Assembly: GCA_030627905.1 (NCBI GenBank)
Contig: DAOVRZ010000092.1
Location: forward strand, 1 to 24,907
Source: JAGMES01 sp023128035
Lineage (GTDB): Bacteria > Bacillota > Halanaerobiia > DY22613
DNA length: 24,907 nucleotides
Direction of reading: 5' to 3'
A program made the position numbers and the translations under genes. Each line of letters begins with the position of its first letter. Within the stretch, counting starts at the first letter, position 1. Positions 15,967 to 24,753 of the stretch are shown here, piece by piece. Under the pieces are notes generated by a model, which saw only the letters and a program-made list of their open reading frames with translations, made no database searches and was not told the origin of the DNA.

Positions 15967-16836
15967 ATGATAAAATACCAAAAATATGGTTATATAGTCA
16001 TCCTACTATTTATACTCCTTTTATCAACTGCAGCAAATGCATCTTTGCTTGAACCATATGTTATTCTTCAGGCTGAACATGGAGATTTAGTTGGGCAAAA
16101 CTTATTTATGGAAGGAAATAGTGAGCTAAGTTATGTCACTGTAATGCAAGGGTATCAAAATGACGAACTTTCTCTTATAGTAGATATATTTAATGATGAG
16201 AGGTATGAATTTTGGGTACGTTTAAAGGGTAGAAGTTCTGGGGCGATTTCACTTTCAAGCTCAAATAGTGAAATATATCGCGAAATTTTTCAAGGGACAG
16301 GAGGTAACTGGCACTGGATTAATTTGAAAAAGACCTGCAAAATAGAAGAAGGTAGATACAATATGGTTTTATCTGATTTTACTGGGTCAGTTGAGATTGA
16401 TCAAGTTATAGTGAAAACCATAGCAAAAGGTAAAAAACCTAATGATATGAAACCAAATCAAAGTGGTTTATATAGCATTCAATCAACGACTGCTTCTACA
16501 ACTTCTACAACTTCTACAGTACCAGTACTTCCAACCGGAAGTCCATGGGTAAAACAGGGTTTAAATCCATTTGCATCTTTATTGCAAAATGGGAATGAAT
16601 TTGTTTCTACGACTTCAGGTGTTTTGTCGATTGTGGCAACTGACCTGGTTATACCAGGTAGAGGTGGAATGGATTTAGTTTTCAGTAGACATTATAATTC
16701 TAAAACACATGAAAATGATGAGATAGATGATACATATTTATATGGAAGATGGGATTTTGGATTTCCACATATGGTTAAAAATATTATTTATTTTCCTAAT
16801 GGTAGTGAGTGCAATATATATGATGATGAAGTATAA
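15967..16836 (+). CDS. RHS fragment 1: signal peptide, CBM-like module, RHS N-terminal motif
   Basis: This 289-residue open frame is the N-terminus of the broken RHS gene. Residues 1-26 form a signal peptide with a hydrophobic core (YIVILLFILLLST) and AANA before the probable cleavage site. Next comes a beta-sandwich-like region starting LLEPYVILQAEHGD, which resembles CBM6-type sugar-binding modules, ending near IDQVIVKTI. A Ser/Thr linker made of 9-base repeats follows, then VSTTSGVLSIVATDLVIPGR and FSRHYNS, the usual opening of RHS/YD shells. SD CGAGGTGAG favours ATG 15967 over GTG 15958. It ends at TAA 16834, after which the same frame continues with RHS sequence. Confidence 0.7.
   Translation: MIKYQKYGYIVILLFILLLSTAANASLLEPYVILQAEHGDLVGQNLFMEGNSELSYVTVMQGYQNDELSLIVDIFNDERYEFWVRLKGRSSGAISLSSSNSEIYREIFQGTGGNWHWINLKKTCKIEEGRYNMVLSDFTGSVEIDQVIVKTIAKGKKPNDMKPNQSGLYSIQSTTASTTSTTSTVPVLPTGSPWVKQGLNPFASLLQNGNEFVSTTSGVLSIVATDLVIPGRGGMDLVFSRHYNSKTHENDEIDDTYLYGRWDFGFPHMVKNIIYFPNGSECNIYDDEV
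16492..16518 (+). repeat. Three 9-base tandem repeats in the RHS linker
   Basis: The unit (A/G)CTTCTACA occurs three times head to tail and codes for a Thr/Ser-rich linker (STTSTTST) between the N-terminal module and the RHS opening motif. Copy number may vary without changing frame. Confidence 0.8.
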
Positions 16837-18312
16837 GAGGAATATGAGTTTATAAATGGTGATAAAAAATTTACATATACCAACAGTAAAGTTCGTTATT
16901 TTAAATTGATTAAGTATGAAAATCGTGAAACAGATGATGCAAATAATCATTATTATGAAACTCAGTATTATAAGCTTTATTTAGCTGATGGTTCATATTA
17001 CTATTTTGATGGTGATGGTAGAATTCAATATATGCAAGGAAAAAATTCAAACAATAAAATTGAATTTTTCTATAGTGGCTCTAAACTTCACCAAATAATA
17101 GATTCGCTTGGTCGTGTATATAATATTGTCAGAAGTCCAGATATGATTAAAATTATTCGTCAGGCAGATAATAAAACTTTAGTTACATATGGTATTAGTG
17201 GAAATGGTATTAGTTCTGTAACCGATGCTTTAGGAAGAGTTATAAATTATTATAGTACGAATGTTGCTGGGATTACAAAGATAAGTTATCCATCTGGAAA
17301 GATCAGTAAATATGAATATGAAGCAAGTCATATAAGTGGAACATATGTAGATTTGGATAATAATAAGATTAATTGGGATTCAGAAATTTATTGTGTTGCC
17401 AATCAGGGAGTTTATCTTGATCAAGAAAATCCTGAAAATAATCAATTAGTATCAAGTACATTTTATCATCCTAATTATAATGGAATGTTAGTTCGCACCA
17501 AAACTGTAGATGAAAATGCAAATAAAGTAGTTCGTACAGTTTTTACAAAGTATAATGTTAATAGTGCAAAACTTAAAGAATCAATTTATTTTGGTAATAT
17601 TTATGATTTAACTTATGACGGTGCAATAACTCATCTTTCGATTCAATTTGATCAACTGACAAAAGAATCGCAAGAGGCACTTTCAGAGGAAGAATGGGTG
17701 TATGATAAATATGGTAACTTGGTTTATTATAAAGACCCTGAAGGTTACGAAACAATGATTTCTTTTGTTAATGCTGATTATGACTCCTTTTTCAGACTTG
17801 GATCAGAAGGTGGTACTACATTTGCTTTTTATGACAATAGTGTATTAGAAAATAGCACTATTCACAATTTGCCTGCCGGGCAGTTGGAAATTCGAAAATA
17901 TCTTGATGTTGATAAAAAACAAAGTGAAGCATCAGAGGTTTATTATTTATATGACAGTTTAGGACAGTTAACTGAAAATAAGACTGCTGTTGAGGATGAA
18001 AATAATTTTAAAAATTGGATTAAGACAGAATATTTAAATTATGATACTTATGGTAATTGCCAAACACAAATTTTTGATGCAGATGGTCTGGAACCTGTTA
18101 CAGTAACTTATGAATATGGGCCAGAATATAATTCCGCTTATCTAACCGCTCAGACTCAAGAAATTTCAAAAAATTTAGTGAATGATGATGGTCTTTACCA
18201 GTCATTTTCACAGGTTACAACAAATTACGAATATGACTCCTTAACTGGAAATCAGACTAGAATCACTGATACTCGTGGGAAAGCAGTACAATATATTAGG
18301 AAGGGTAACTAA
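16837..18312 (+). CDS. RHS fragment 2: YD-repeat shell, first part
   Basis: The frame is the same as that of fragment 1 and is open directly after its TAA stop; the first possible start is TTG 16906, giving 468 residues. The sequence continues the RHS shell: YYLADGSYYYFDGDGRI-type strand pairs, ITDALGRVINYY-like repeats, YDKYGNLVYYKDPEGYET and YDSLTGNQTRITDTRGK near the end, all YD-repeat units. No ribosome binding site is evident at TTG 16906, so independent translation is unlikely. It ends at TAA 18310 because of a shift of one base near 18277, where fragment 3 takes over in the next frame. Confidence 0.65.
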   Translation, partial: EEYEFINGDKKFTYTNSKVRYFKLIKYENRETDDANNHYYETQYYKLYLADGSYYYFDGDGRIQYMQGKNSNNKIEFFYSGSKLHQIIDSLGRVYNIVRSPDMIKIIRQADNKTLVTYGISGNGISSVTDALGRVINYYSTNVAGITKISYPSGKISKYEYEASHISGTYVDLDNNKINWDSEIYCVANQGVYLDQENPENNQLVSSTFYHPNYNGMLVRTKTVDENANKVVRTVFTKYNVNSAKLKESIYFGNIYDLTYDGAITHLSIQFDQLTKESQEALSEEEWVYDKYGNLVYYKDPEGYETMISFVNADYDSFFRLGSEGGTTFAFYDNSVLENSTIHNLPAGQLEIRKYLDVDKKQSEASEVYYLYDSLGQLTENKTAVEDENNFKNWIKTEYLNYDTYGNCQTQIFDADGLEPVTVTYEYGPEYNSAYLTAQTQEISKNLVNDDGLYQSFSQVTTNYEYDSLTGNQTRITDTRGKAVQYIRKGN

Positions 18313-19732
18313 AGTTATTTATCCTGCAGATGCAAATATTGAAGCAACTTTTGAAGAAGTGATTTATGATGATGAAAATAATTTGGTTGAGATTTATGAT
18401 GGTGAACGACGAAATTTAGTGAAGCAATATTTTGATGGTTTAGGTCGGACGACAAAGATTGAGAAATATTTTGATTTAGCTGGAACAGAATTAGACAGTG
18501 AAATAAGTTTTACTTATAATTGGCAGAATCAGGTTAAAAGTTCATTTGACGAAAATGGTAAAGAGATTAATTATGAGTACGATATTTTTGGTCGCCAGAC
18601 TAACGTTTCAACGAATGAAGAAGGTATTGAGACAGTTTTATCAACTATTCAATATATTGATCAAGAAAAAAAGACCATTGCAAAAAATCAAAACAATATA
18701 AAACAGACTACAATTACCGATCGAAAAGGACAGGTTGTTCAGCAACTTTTAGAGAATCAAGGTGAAGAATTAAACTATTTTAATGAATATGATGGTTTTG
18801 GTAATGTTGTCAAAACAACAGATGCTAAAGGCCAACAAATGGGTTATATCTATAACAATGTAGGTCAGTTAGTTAAGGTAAAATACTCTGATCATCTTGG
18901 CCAGATTTCAGATTTAGCTCATTCTCTTAATCTTACTGTGTTTAACTATTATGATAACAAAGGGAATTTAAAGACAACAATTGATAGAAATAGGCAAACA
19001 ATAAATTATAAATATAATGAATATAACCAGTTAATTCAGGCTGATCTACCAGTCTCAGAGGATATTGATTATTATTACAATGAACTAGGTCAGCTGATTA
19101 AAGTAAAACAGGGTACTAAATTTGAAAAGTTCTATTCTTATGATGTTCGTGGAAGATTAACGAAAGATAAATTAACGGTTGATCCATCATTGGGTACCGA
19201 AAAAGAATATGTGACAGAATATGATTACAATAAAAATAACGCGATCACTGACATTGTCTATCCAAATGCTGCTGGCACTTTACATTATGATTATAATACT
19301 CTGAATCAGATTTATCATGTTAGTTGGAAAGGTAGTGACTTAGTTAAATCAGTTGATTATACAAAGACAGGTCATCTTGAAAAAATAACTTATGGCAAAG
19401 ATGTTGCTGTTGGTCAGTTCAATTATGATTATGTAAATGGTCAATATGTTCCAAATAATATTTCTTATATTCAGCGAAATAAACAATTAGGTGTCTATGA
19501 TTACCAATATGATAAATTAGGAAATATCATTCGAGCAAATAATCATCAGTATGAATATGATGATTTAAATCAATTAACTGGATGGAAATTCTTGCAGGAA
19601 AATGACAGAGTTCTTTTGGGAGAAAAAGTAATTTTGGAAAAAGAAATGACAAACCAACTTGGGCTAAGTTTAGATCAAACTTTTGTCACCAGTGGGAAAA
19701 TTATTGAATTCAGTGGAGTCAAGGGGCAGTAA
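18275..19732 (+). CDS. RHS fragment 3: YD-repeat shell, second part
   Basis: This 485-codon frame overlaps the end of fragment 2 in another frame and is made almost wholly of YD repeats: YNILGRVTKVIY, YFDGLGRTTKIEKY, YDIFGRQTNV, YDGFGNVVKTTDAKGQQMGY, YNELGQLIKV and YDKLGNIIRANNHQYEYDDL. Such repeats wind into the hollow beta-shell that holds the toxin in RHS/Tc proteins. The end changes to SGKIIEFSGVKGQ before TAA 19730. One fewer G in the run at 19723-19726 would join it directly to SNLIPNPSFED of fragment 4. The GTG start has no convincing SD. Confidence 0.7.
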   Translation: MGKQYNILGRVTKVIYPADANIEATFEEVIYDDENNLVEIYDGERRNLVKQYFDGLGRTTKIEKYFDLAGTELDSEISFTYNWQNQVKSSFDENGKEINYEYDIFGRQTNVSTNEEGIETVLSTIQYIDQEKKTIAKNQNNIKQTTITDRKGQVVQQLLENQGEELNYFNEYDGFGNVVKTTDAKGQQMGYIYNNVGQLVKVKYSDHLGQISDLAHSLNLTVFNYYDNKGNLKTTIDRNRQTINYKYNEYNQLIQADLPVSEDIDYYYNELGQLIKVKQGTKFEKFYSYDVRGRLTKDKLTVDPSLGTEKEYVTEYDYNKNNAITDIVYPNAAGTLHYDYNTLNQIYHVSWKGSDLVKSVDYTKTGHLEKITYGKDVAVGQFNYDYVNGQYVPNNISYIQRNKQLGVYDYQYDKLGNIIRANNHQYEYDDLNQLTGWKFLQENDRVLLGEKVILEKEMTNQLGLSLDQTFVTSGKIIEFSGVKGQ

Positions 19733-22700
19733 TCTTATCCCTAATCCATCCTTTGAGGATATAAAGATTGATTCAACAGGTATTCCTTCTGGTTGGCTTA
19801 ACAATATTTATAGCACTGATTCATCTAATATTAGTATCGTTGCCGATTCTGCTGGAGCATCTGGTAGTAAGGCGGTGAAGTTAGACAATACTAATTTTAG
19901 TACAAGTAATAGTTTAAACATTGAGAGTGTGGATATAGCTGTTGTAGGAGGAAAGACTTATCGACAGGCAGGTTGGATAAAAGGTAATGGACAAGCAAGG
20001 TTATATCTTGGAAGAGCCTGGTTTAATAGTTCAGGAAATCGAATAAGTTATAATTATGCCGCTGCTGGTGTCAATCCAACTGAGTGGACATACTACGAAA
20101 AAACAGTTGTCGCTCCACAGGATGCTGTTAAGTGTCGGATCTGGTTAATTAACTATAGCAACACTACAGGTATTGGCTATTTTGATAATCTGATATTTAC
20201 TGAAGATACAGGAGCAGGTGAAGTTGTTTCAAGTTCAAATGTAGTTATTGATTCACAACGGGGATATATGCTGGCTAGAGATCGGTTTGCATCTAATGAT
20301 TCATTTATAGATAAAGATACACTGAATACGAGTTATACAACTGCTTCAATAAATGAAGCTTTAGGGGAAATAACTTTACCAGAAAATCAATCTACAGCTC
20401 GCTGGGTTGATATAGTTAGTGAAGAACCAGCATTTCAATTACAAAAGAATGTTTTAGTAGGAGTAAGTACTTTTTTAAAGTCTATTTCACCAAATACACC
20501 ATATAGTGGGTATAAATATACTTATTCTGATGGATGGCAACCACCTGTAGCTTCGGGTAACTGGCAACTTGGTCCTAGTTTTACAATGAATAAAGATCAG
20601 ACTAAGGATATTACTAAACTTCAATTGGAAATTAAAAGTTCTCTCATCAACTCCTGGGTACTCTTTGGAGGATGGGGAAACTGGACAATGTGGGCTAAGG
20701 TAGTTATTAACCAAACATATGTTGGTATGGTTTCTTTTAGAACAAATGTAATGGAGTATGATTTACAAACAAAGTATTTGCCAGTTGATTTGGTGGATAA
20801 AGGTTTGGACGATCCTAATGATGGTTGGACAATTCAGGTATTTTGGGTAGTAAATAAATGGGGTTCAGGTACAACTAAAGGTGGTAACATTAAGTCAATA
20901 AAGGCAACTGCAACTGAAAAGTTAGGCTATCCTGTGAATCAAACAGAGTCGAAATCTTACTTTTTAAGTTTAGAAAAGAATAAAACTTATAAGTTTGAAG
21001 CAGATGATGATAGTTCTACATCATCTTATAAAATTGTAACATATAAACTTATAAAGGGTAATACAGTTCAAGAGTTATCGAATAATAAAATTTTTACTGT
21101 GCCAGCAGATGGAAACTATGAACTAAGGATTAACATAAGTTCAACTAATAGTTCTTATACTCCAACGGTAAATAAAGTTATAATTTTTGAAGAGAAAAAA
21201 TATAGTAGTTCAGCAGTTGCCAGACTTAATACATTAACATTACCAGAAAATTGTAAGAGTATTGCGTTAGATTATGAAGAAAATTTAATGCCAGGTACGC
21301 GGATTGAGTACAGAGTGAGCAATGATGGAGGAACCAACTGGAAAACACCTGTTTATGATTCGGTGATTAAAAAGTATGTAGCTAATTTTACAAATGCAGG
21401 GAATAAGGTTATTTTAAAGGCGACTTTATATTCGGATACTGAGCAACGTTATACCCCAACATTATCAAACGTAAAAATAACAGCATGGGATTCAGGAAAA
21501 TACAGTAGCTCAGGGAAGGTAATCACAAAAACAATTCACATTTCTGATCCATCGACTGGTTTAGTCCTAGAGTTGCATGGTAAGAAAAATTTGGGTTCTA
21601 TAAATGTATCGCTTAAAGTAAATGGTGAAATTATAGCAGGGGTTCTTACTGGAATCGAGGATTTGGTAGAAGTACCAGAAGGTGTATCGTATCCGGCTTC
21701 ATTATATCTTTTATCTGCAGCTATGGCATTGCGTTCTGAAATTAATGATGCAGATATGCAGTATTATTACTATAAATTTGATTTACCAGAGAATATAACA
21801 ACATCTTTTGATGCAGAATTGACAATTCAATTGAATGCAAGTGCTGATAGAAAATCTACACCTACAGTTTATAGTTATGTTCTTTTAAATAGTGAATTGA
21901 AGTACTTTACTTCGGGAAGTTTTAGTACAAGTAATTATCTTTCTCCACAGGGAGATTATACTTTTGATGAGATTAGGCTGGACGTTGTTGGTGAAGTTCC
22001 AACAAATACAGCAGTTAGCTATGAAGTATTTGACTTTGGAAATGGTCAAAGTGTATCACTTACATCAGGTGTGAAAAGTTCACTTGGTATTGATACTGAT
22101 TATCTTAAGCTCCGTGGAACGCTTACTATAACTGATGAACACCAGACACCTAAGATATCACGAATGACATTAACTGCTGTTGGTGAGACACCTTTGGTGA
22201 ATGATTTAGAGTCTCTTGATGATGTGGATTATATAAAGAATTCCTATGATACTTTATCCGTATCAACAGATAGAGTAGTAGGAGATACATCATTGATGAT
22301 TGACCATACAGATGTTGGCTATAATTATTACTCTTTGAATCGATATCATGTGTATGATGCTATAAAACTTCCTATTATCCAGATATGGGTTAAACCTATG
22401 ACAGAAATTTCAGAGATCGCTTTTGCTGTAATTGATCAGACAGACGGAAAGAGTAAGCGTTTTGTCCATGATGCAGATAGAGACACTCGATTTGAAGTAG
22501 GCGAGGATCTCATCTTTAACCAATGGAATCTGATTTTATTGGATTTGCGTGATGTAGTTGGTGGAGAAATAGTGAAAGATGCTATGAGATTGAATGTCAT
22601 TGTTGACAATGCAGGAACTAAGGTATTAATTGATGGAGTAAGTTCATTACCGTTAAATCAGGTGAATTATGTTTATGACAAAGCCGGGAATCGTACTGGC

Positions 22701-23969
22701 TATACTGAAAATGGTTTAGCAACTACTTATGAATACGAGTTTGGTTCAAATAGGTTAAAGCGAAGATATAATCAGCATGAGGATATTTACTATACTTATG
22801 ATTACAATGGTAACTTGATCCGTCAGGAAGTAACTAGTTATGGTGATTATTACTATTTTGATTATGTCTATAACGAGCTGAATCAGTTGGTTGAGATTAA
22901 GAAAAATGGTAGTTTGATAGCTGAATATTGTTATGATCATGGTGGATTAAGGTATAAGAAGGTTGATAATGTAACAAATAAAACGACAATTTATGTTTAT
23001 GGTACAGGATATGAGCCTATATATGAAGAAATATATAGTAATTCTAATTTAGGTATTCCACTGAATAAGATAAGCTATCTTAGTATGGGTGGCAAGCGGA
23101 TAGCTCGTGCTGAAGATAATTCTAAATCATACTATTTCGCAGATCATCTTGGAAGTACAAGAATAGTGATGGATGAAAGTGGAAATTGTACATATAGTGA
23201 ATATAAGCCTTTTGGAAGTGATTTTGTAAGTAGTAATGAGAGGTATAAGTTTACTGGTAAAGAGGATGATGGAGTAACGGGATTGCAGTATTTTAATGCA
23301 AGGTATTATGATCCTGGGGTTGGTAGGTTTATTAGTGAGGATTTTGTAAAACAAGGTTATAATTGGTATTTATATAGTGGTAATAATCCAGTAGTTAATG
23401 CAGATAAAAATGGGTTATGGTTTGATACATTTTTCGATATTGCAGGCATAGTTATGGATATTGTAGATATAGTTAAACATCCAAAAAATGCTATAAATTG
23501 GGTTGCTTTAGGGGCTGATGTAGGTTGCATGGTGCTACCTGGGGCAACTGGTGGTAGAGCTGTAAAAGCAATTGGTAAAGCTGATGATATGATGGATATT
23601 GTTAAAGGTGCTAAGAAAATTGATGATGTTATTGATGTAGCTAAGGGAATGAGTAAACTTAGTAGTAAAAATATAAAACATATGAGTAAGCATATTTCAA
23701 GTGAATTTTTTAACCAAGCAAAATATTTATCGAAGGAAGCATTAGAAGGAAAATTAAAGAAAAATACTTTTTTTAATCCAAATCGGTCTAAAGAACAAAT
23801 AATATCAATTGTTGAATCAGGATATCATGTATTAAAAAATCAAGGATTAACAGGATTGCAGTCGTATGTAGTAAAAGGAGAAACAATTAAAATATTTATT
23901 AAAGCAGATGGTACTTTTGATACAGCTTATGGGTTACACAAGTTAACTTCAGAATTTTTTGGTCATTAA
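19683..23969 (+). CDS. RHS fragment 4: sugar-binding-like modules, YD repeats, RHS core and toxin-like tip
   Basis: This 1,428-codon frame is the C-terminal part. It opens with NLIPNPSFED (17-26) of a CBM4/9-like galactose-binding fold ending DNLIF (about 168-172). Several beta-rich repeated modules follow, and one includes YRVSNDGGTNWKTP. YD repeats resume near residue 1000 (YVYDKAGNRTGYTENG, YDYNGNLIRQE). The RHS core has YYFADHLGSTRIVMDESGN (about 1150), FTGKEDDGVTGLQYFNARYY and GRFISEDF (about 1216), where the core is usually self-cleaved. After it come a hydrophobic pretoxin stretch (WVALGADVGCMVLPGATGG) and a final basic domain of about 100 residues, starting NIKHMSKHISSEFF, probably the toxin. 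Its family is not recognised. Immunity-type gene 12 bases downstream. Confidence 0.8.
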   Translation: MSPVGKLLNSVESRGSNLIPNPSFEDIKIDSTGIPSGWLNNIYSTDSSNISIVADSAGASGSKAVKLDNTNFSTSNSLNIESVDIAVVGGKTYRQAGWIKGNGQARLYLGRAWFNSSGNRISYNYAAAGVNPTEWTYYEKTVVAPQDAVKCRIWLINYSNTTGIGYFDNLIFTEDTGAGEVVSSSNVVIDSQRGYMLARDRFASNDSFIDKDTLNTSYTTASINEALGEITLPENQSTARWVDIVSEEPAFQLQKNVLVGVSTFLKSISPNTPYSGYKYTYSDGWQPPVASGNWQLGPSFTMNKDQTKDITKLQLEIKSSLINSWVLFGGWGNWTMWAKVVINQTYVGMVSFRTNVMEYDLQTKYLPVDLVDKGLDDPNDGWTIQVFWVVNKWGSGTTKGGNIKSIKATATEKLGYPVNQTESKSYFLSLEKNKTYKFEADDDSSTSSYKIVTYKLIKGNTVQELSNNKIFTVPADGNYELRINISSTNSSYTPTVNKVIIFEEKKYSSSAVARLNTLTLPENCKSIALDYEENLMPGTRIEYRVSNDGGTNWKTPVYDSVIKKYVANFTNAGNKVILKATLYSDTEQRYTPTLSNVKITAWDSGKYSSSGKVITKTIHISDPSTGLVLELHGKKNLGSINVSLKVNGEIIAGVLTGIEDLVEVPEGVSYPASLYLLSAAMALRSEINDADMQYYYYKFDLPENITTSFDAELTIQLNASADRKSTPTVYSYVLLNSELKYFTSGSFSTSNYLSPQGDYTFDEIRLDVVGEVPTNTAVSYEVFDFGNGQSVSLTSGVKSSLGIDTDYLKLRGTLTITDEHQTPKISRMTLTAVGETPLVNDLESLDDVDYIKNSYDTLSVSTDRVVGDTSLMIDHTDVGYNYYSLNRYHVYDAIKLPIIQIWVKPMTEISEIAFAVIDQTDGKSKRFVHDADRDTRFEVGEDLIFNQWNLILLDLRDVVGGEIVKDAMRLNVIVDNAGTKVLIDGVSSLPLNQVNYVYDKAGNRTGYTENGLATTYEYEFGSNRLKRRYNQHEDIYYTYDYNGNLIRQEVTSYGDYYYFDYVYNELNQLVEIKKNGSLIAEYCYDHGGLRYKKVDNVTNKTTIYVYGTGYEPIYEEIYSNSNLGIPLNKISYLSMGGKRIARAEDNSKSYYFADHLGSTRIVMDESGNCTYSEYKPFGSDFVSSNERYKFTGKEDDGVTGLQYFNARYYDPGVGRFISEDFVKQGYNWYLYSGNNPVVNADKNGLWFDTFFDIAGIVMDIVDIVKHPKNAINWVALGADVGCMVLPGATGGRAVKAIGKADDMMDIVKGAKKIDDVIDVAKGMSKLSSKNIKHMSKHISSEFFNQAKYLSKEALEGKLKKNTFFNPNRSKEQIISIVESGYHVLKNQGLTGLQSYVVKGETIKIFIKADGTFDTAYGLHKLTSEFFGH

Positions 23970-23981
23970 GGGGGAGTTATT

Positions 23982-24527
23982 ATGTTTGAGATAAAATATA
24001 GAATAATAGAAAATATTGGCATGTTAAAAGAATGGGATGCAAGTACGTTTGACGAAGAAGGTGATGTAGAAGGTTTTTTTCAATTAAATTTTAATGGTAA
24101 CTATTACGGATACTATCATAATAGAGAATTGAAAAATGGAGAAACCGGGTTTGATTTAATTACTCATTGGTTTGAAATGCTAATCAAAGTATATTTAGTT
24201 TTAAAAACTTCAAAATATGTTGTTCTAAGTGATATAGAATCTTTTAATACTTGGCTTGAATTTAAATTAAGAAGTAAGAAAGATTTAGAAGTAAGTATAA
24301 TTGAATATGATAAAAAAGATGAAGTTGATGCAATAGTTACAAGTCAATTTGATAAATATACATTCTCTGATTGGAAGAATATTTCTATATCAGTGAAGGA
24401 TTTTAAAGAAGAAATTTTTAAGCAATCAAATCTATATGTTGAAGAGTTAAATAATATTAATCCAAAGTTATTAGAAAGTAAGCGTATATCAAATTTAAAG
24501 TCATTAATATATAAAATAAATGGCTAG
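23982..24527 (+). CDS. Putative immunity protein for the RHS toxin tip
   Basis: This 181-residue soluble protein has no signal peptide or membrane segment and is rich in acidic residues, as expected for a cytoplasmic binder of a basic toxin. I cannot assign a named family. Visible features are an N-terminal beta-rich half (KYRIIENIGMLKEWDAST, GYYHNRELKNGETGFDLITH, WFEMLIKVYL) and a helical C-terminus ending LKSLIYKING. Its place, 12 bases after the toxin-bearing gene and behind a clear SD (GGGGGAG), is the standard toxin-immunity arrangement of polymorphic toxin systems. Unlike the RHS gene before it, this frame has no lesion. Function is inferred from position only. Confidence 0.65.
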   Translation: MFEIKYRIIENIGMLKEWDASTFDEEGDVEGFFQLNFNGNYYGYYHNRELKNGETGFDLITHWFEMLIKVYLVLKTSKYVVLSDIESFNTWLEFKLRSKKDLEVSIIEYDKKDEVDAIVTSQFDKYTFSDWKNISISVKDFKEEIFKQSNLYVEELNNINPKLLESKRISNLKSLIYKING

Positions 24528-24568
24528 TAATTGAAAGGACTTAAGAAGTTGTATTTAATTGCTTTTAA

Positions 24569-24607
24569 GCGGTGGTGAGTATTTATCTTTCCATCGCATT
24601 TTATTTT
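24569..24607 (+). terminator. Weak terminator after the immunity-type gene
   Basis: GCGGTGG (24569-24575) pairs with CCATCGC (24591-24597) with one G-U pair, and is followed by ATTTTATTTTT. It lies about 40 bases after the stop codon. Confidence 0.45.
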
Positions 24608-24632
24608 TATGGGCGGGTACACTTAGTACTAA

Positions 24633-24753
24633 GTAAGCGTCAAATGGGTTCTTTCCATAGTTATTGGATTTTGCAGTGGAATATGGTATACTAGTAAGTA
24701 CCATATACACAGGAGGAATACATGGATAGTATAATAAAAATGCTTGATAAAAC
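24633..24753 (+). mobile_element. Truncated left end of an IS66-type element
   Basis: GTAAGCGTC at 24633 matches the known start of IS66-family left inverted repeats. A promoter, an AGGAGG box (24710-24716) and an ATG at 24722 follow. The frame gives MDSIIKMLDKT and runs into TAA, which arises where GTAAC of the next IS copy begins at 24754. The element is therefore cut after about 11 codons by insertion of the inverted IS. Bases 24746-24753 (GATAAAAC) would be that insertion's target site. Confidence 0.5.
24664..24692 (+). promoter_or_regulatory. Promoter inside the IS66-type left end
   Basis: TTGGAT (24664-24669) and TATACT (24687-24692) are 17 bases apart, followed by AGGAGG and the ATG at 24722. 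The inverted repeat ATGGTA...TACCAT overlaps the -10 box and could be an operator. Confidence 0.55.

Larger units (their letters stand above)
15967..23969 (+). pseudogene. Giant secreted YD-repeat/RHS protein gene, broken in three places
   Basis: Four open frames read as one protein once three lesions are repaired: TAA at 16834-16836 in frame, a +1 shift at about 18277-18279 (GGG), and a +1 shift at 19723-19726 (GGGG). Removing one G at each shift site gives TRGKQYNILGRV and GVKGSNLIPNP with smooth domain continuity and a frame of exactly 8,001 bases, about 2,666 residues. Order: signal peptide, carbohydrate-binding-like module, Ser/Thr linker, RHS N-terminal motif, YD-repeat shell, a large insert of beta-rich modules, more YD repeats, RHS core, pretoxin segment and toxin-like tip. 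RHS proteins enclose and deliver C-terminal toxins. Either the gene is decayed, or the G-tract indels are sequencing errors or phase-variable sites. Confidence 0.75.

Noticed and set aside
16492..16518. CRISPR-like short repeats
   Set aside because: The units are nine bases, directly tandem without spacers and lie within a coding linker. No CRISPR array was seen anywhere.
18275..19732. Programmed ribosomal frameshifting as the reason for the RHS frame changes
   Set aside because: No recognised slippery site or downstream structure is visible at either junction, and the upstream in-frame TAA is a separate lesion. Error or decay is simpler.
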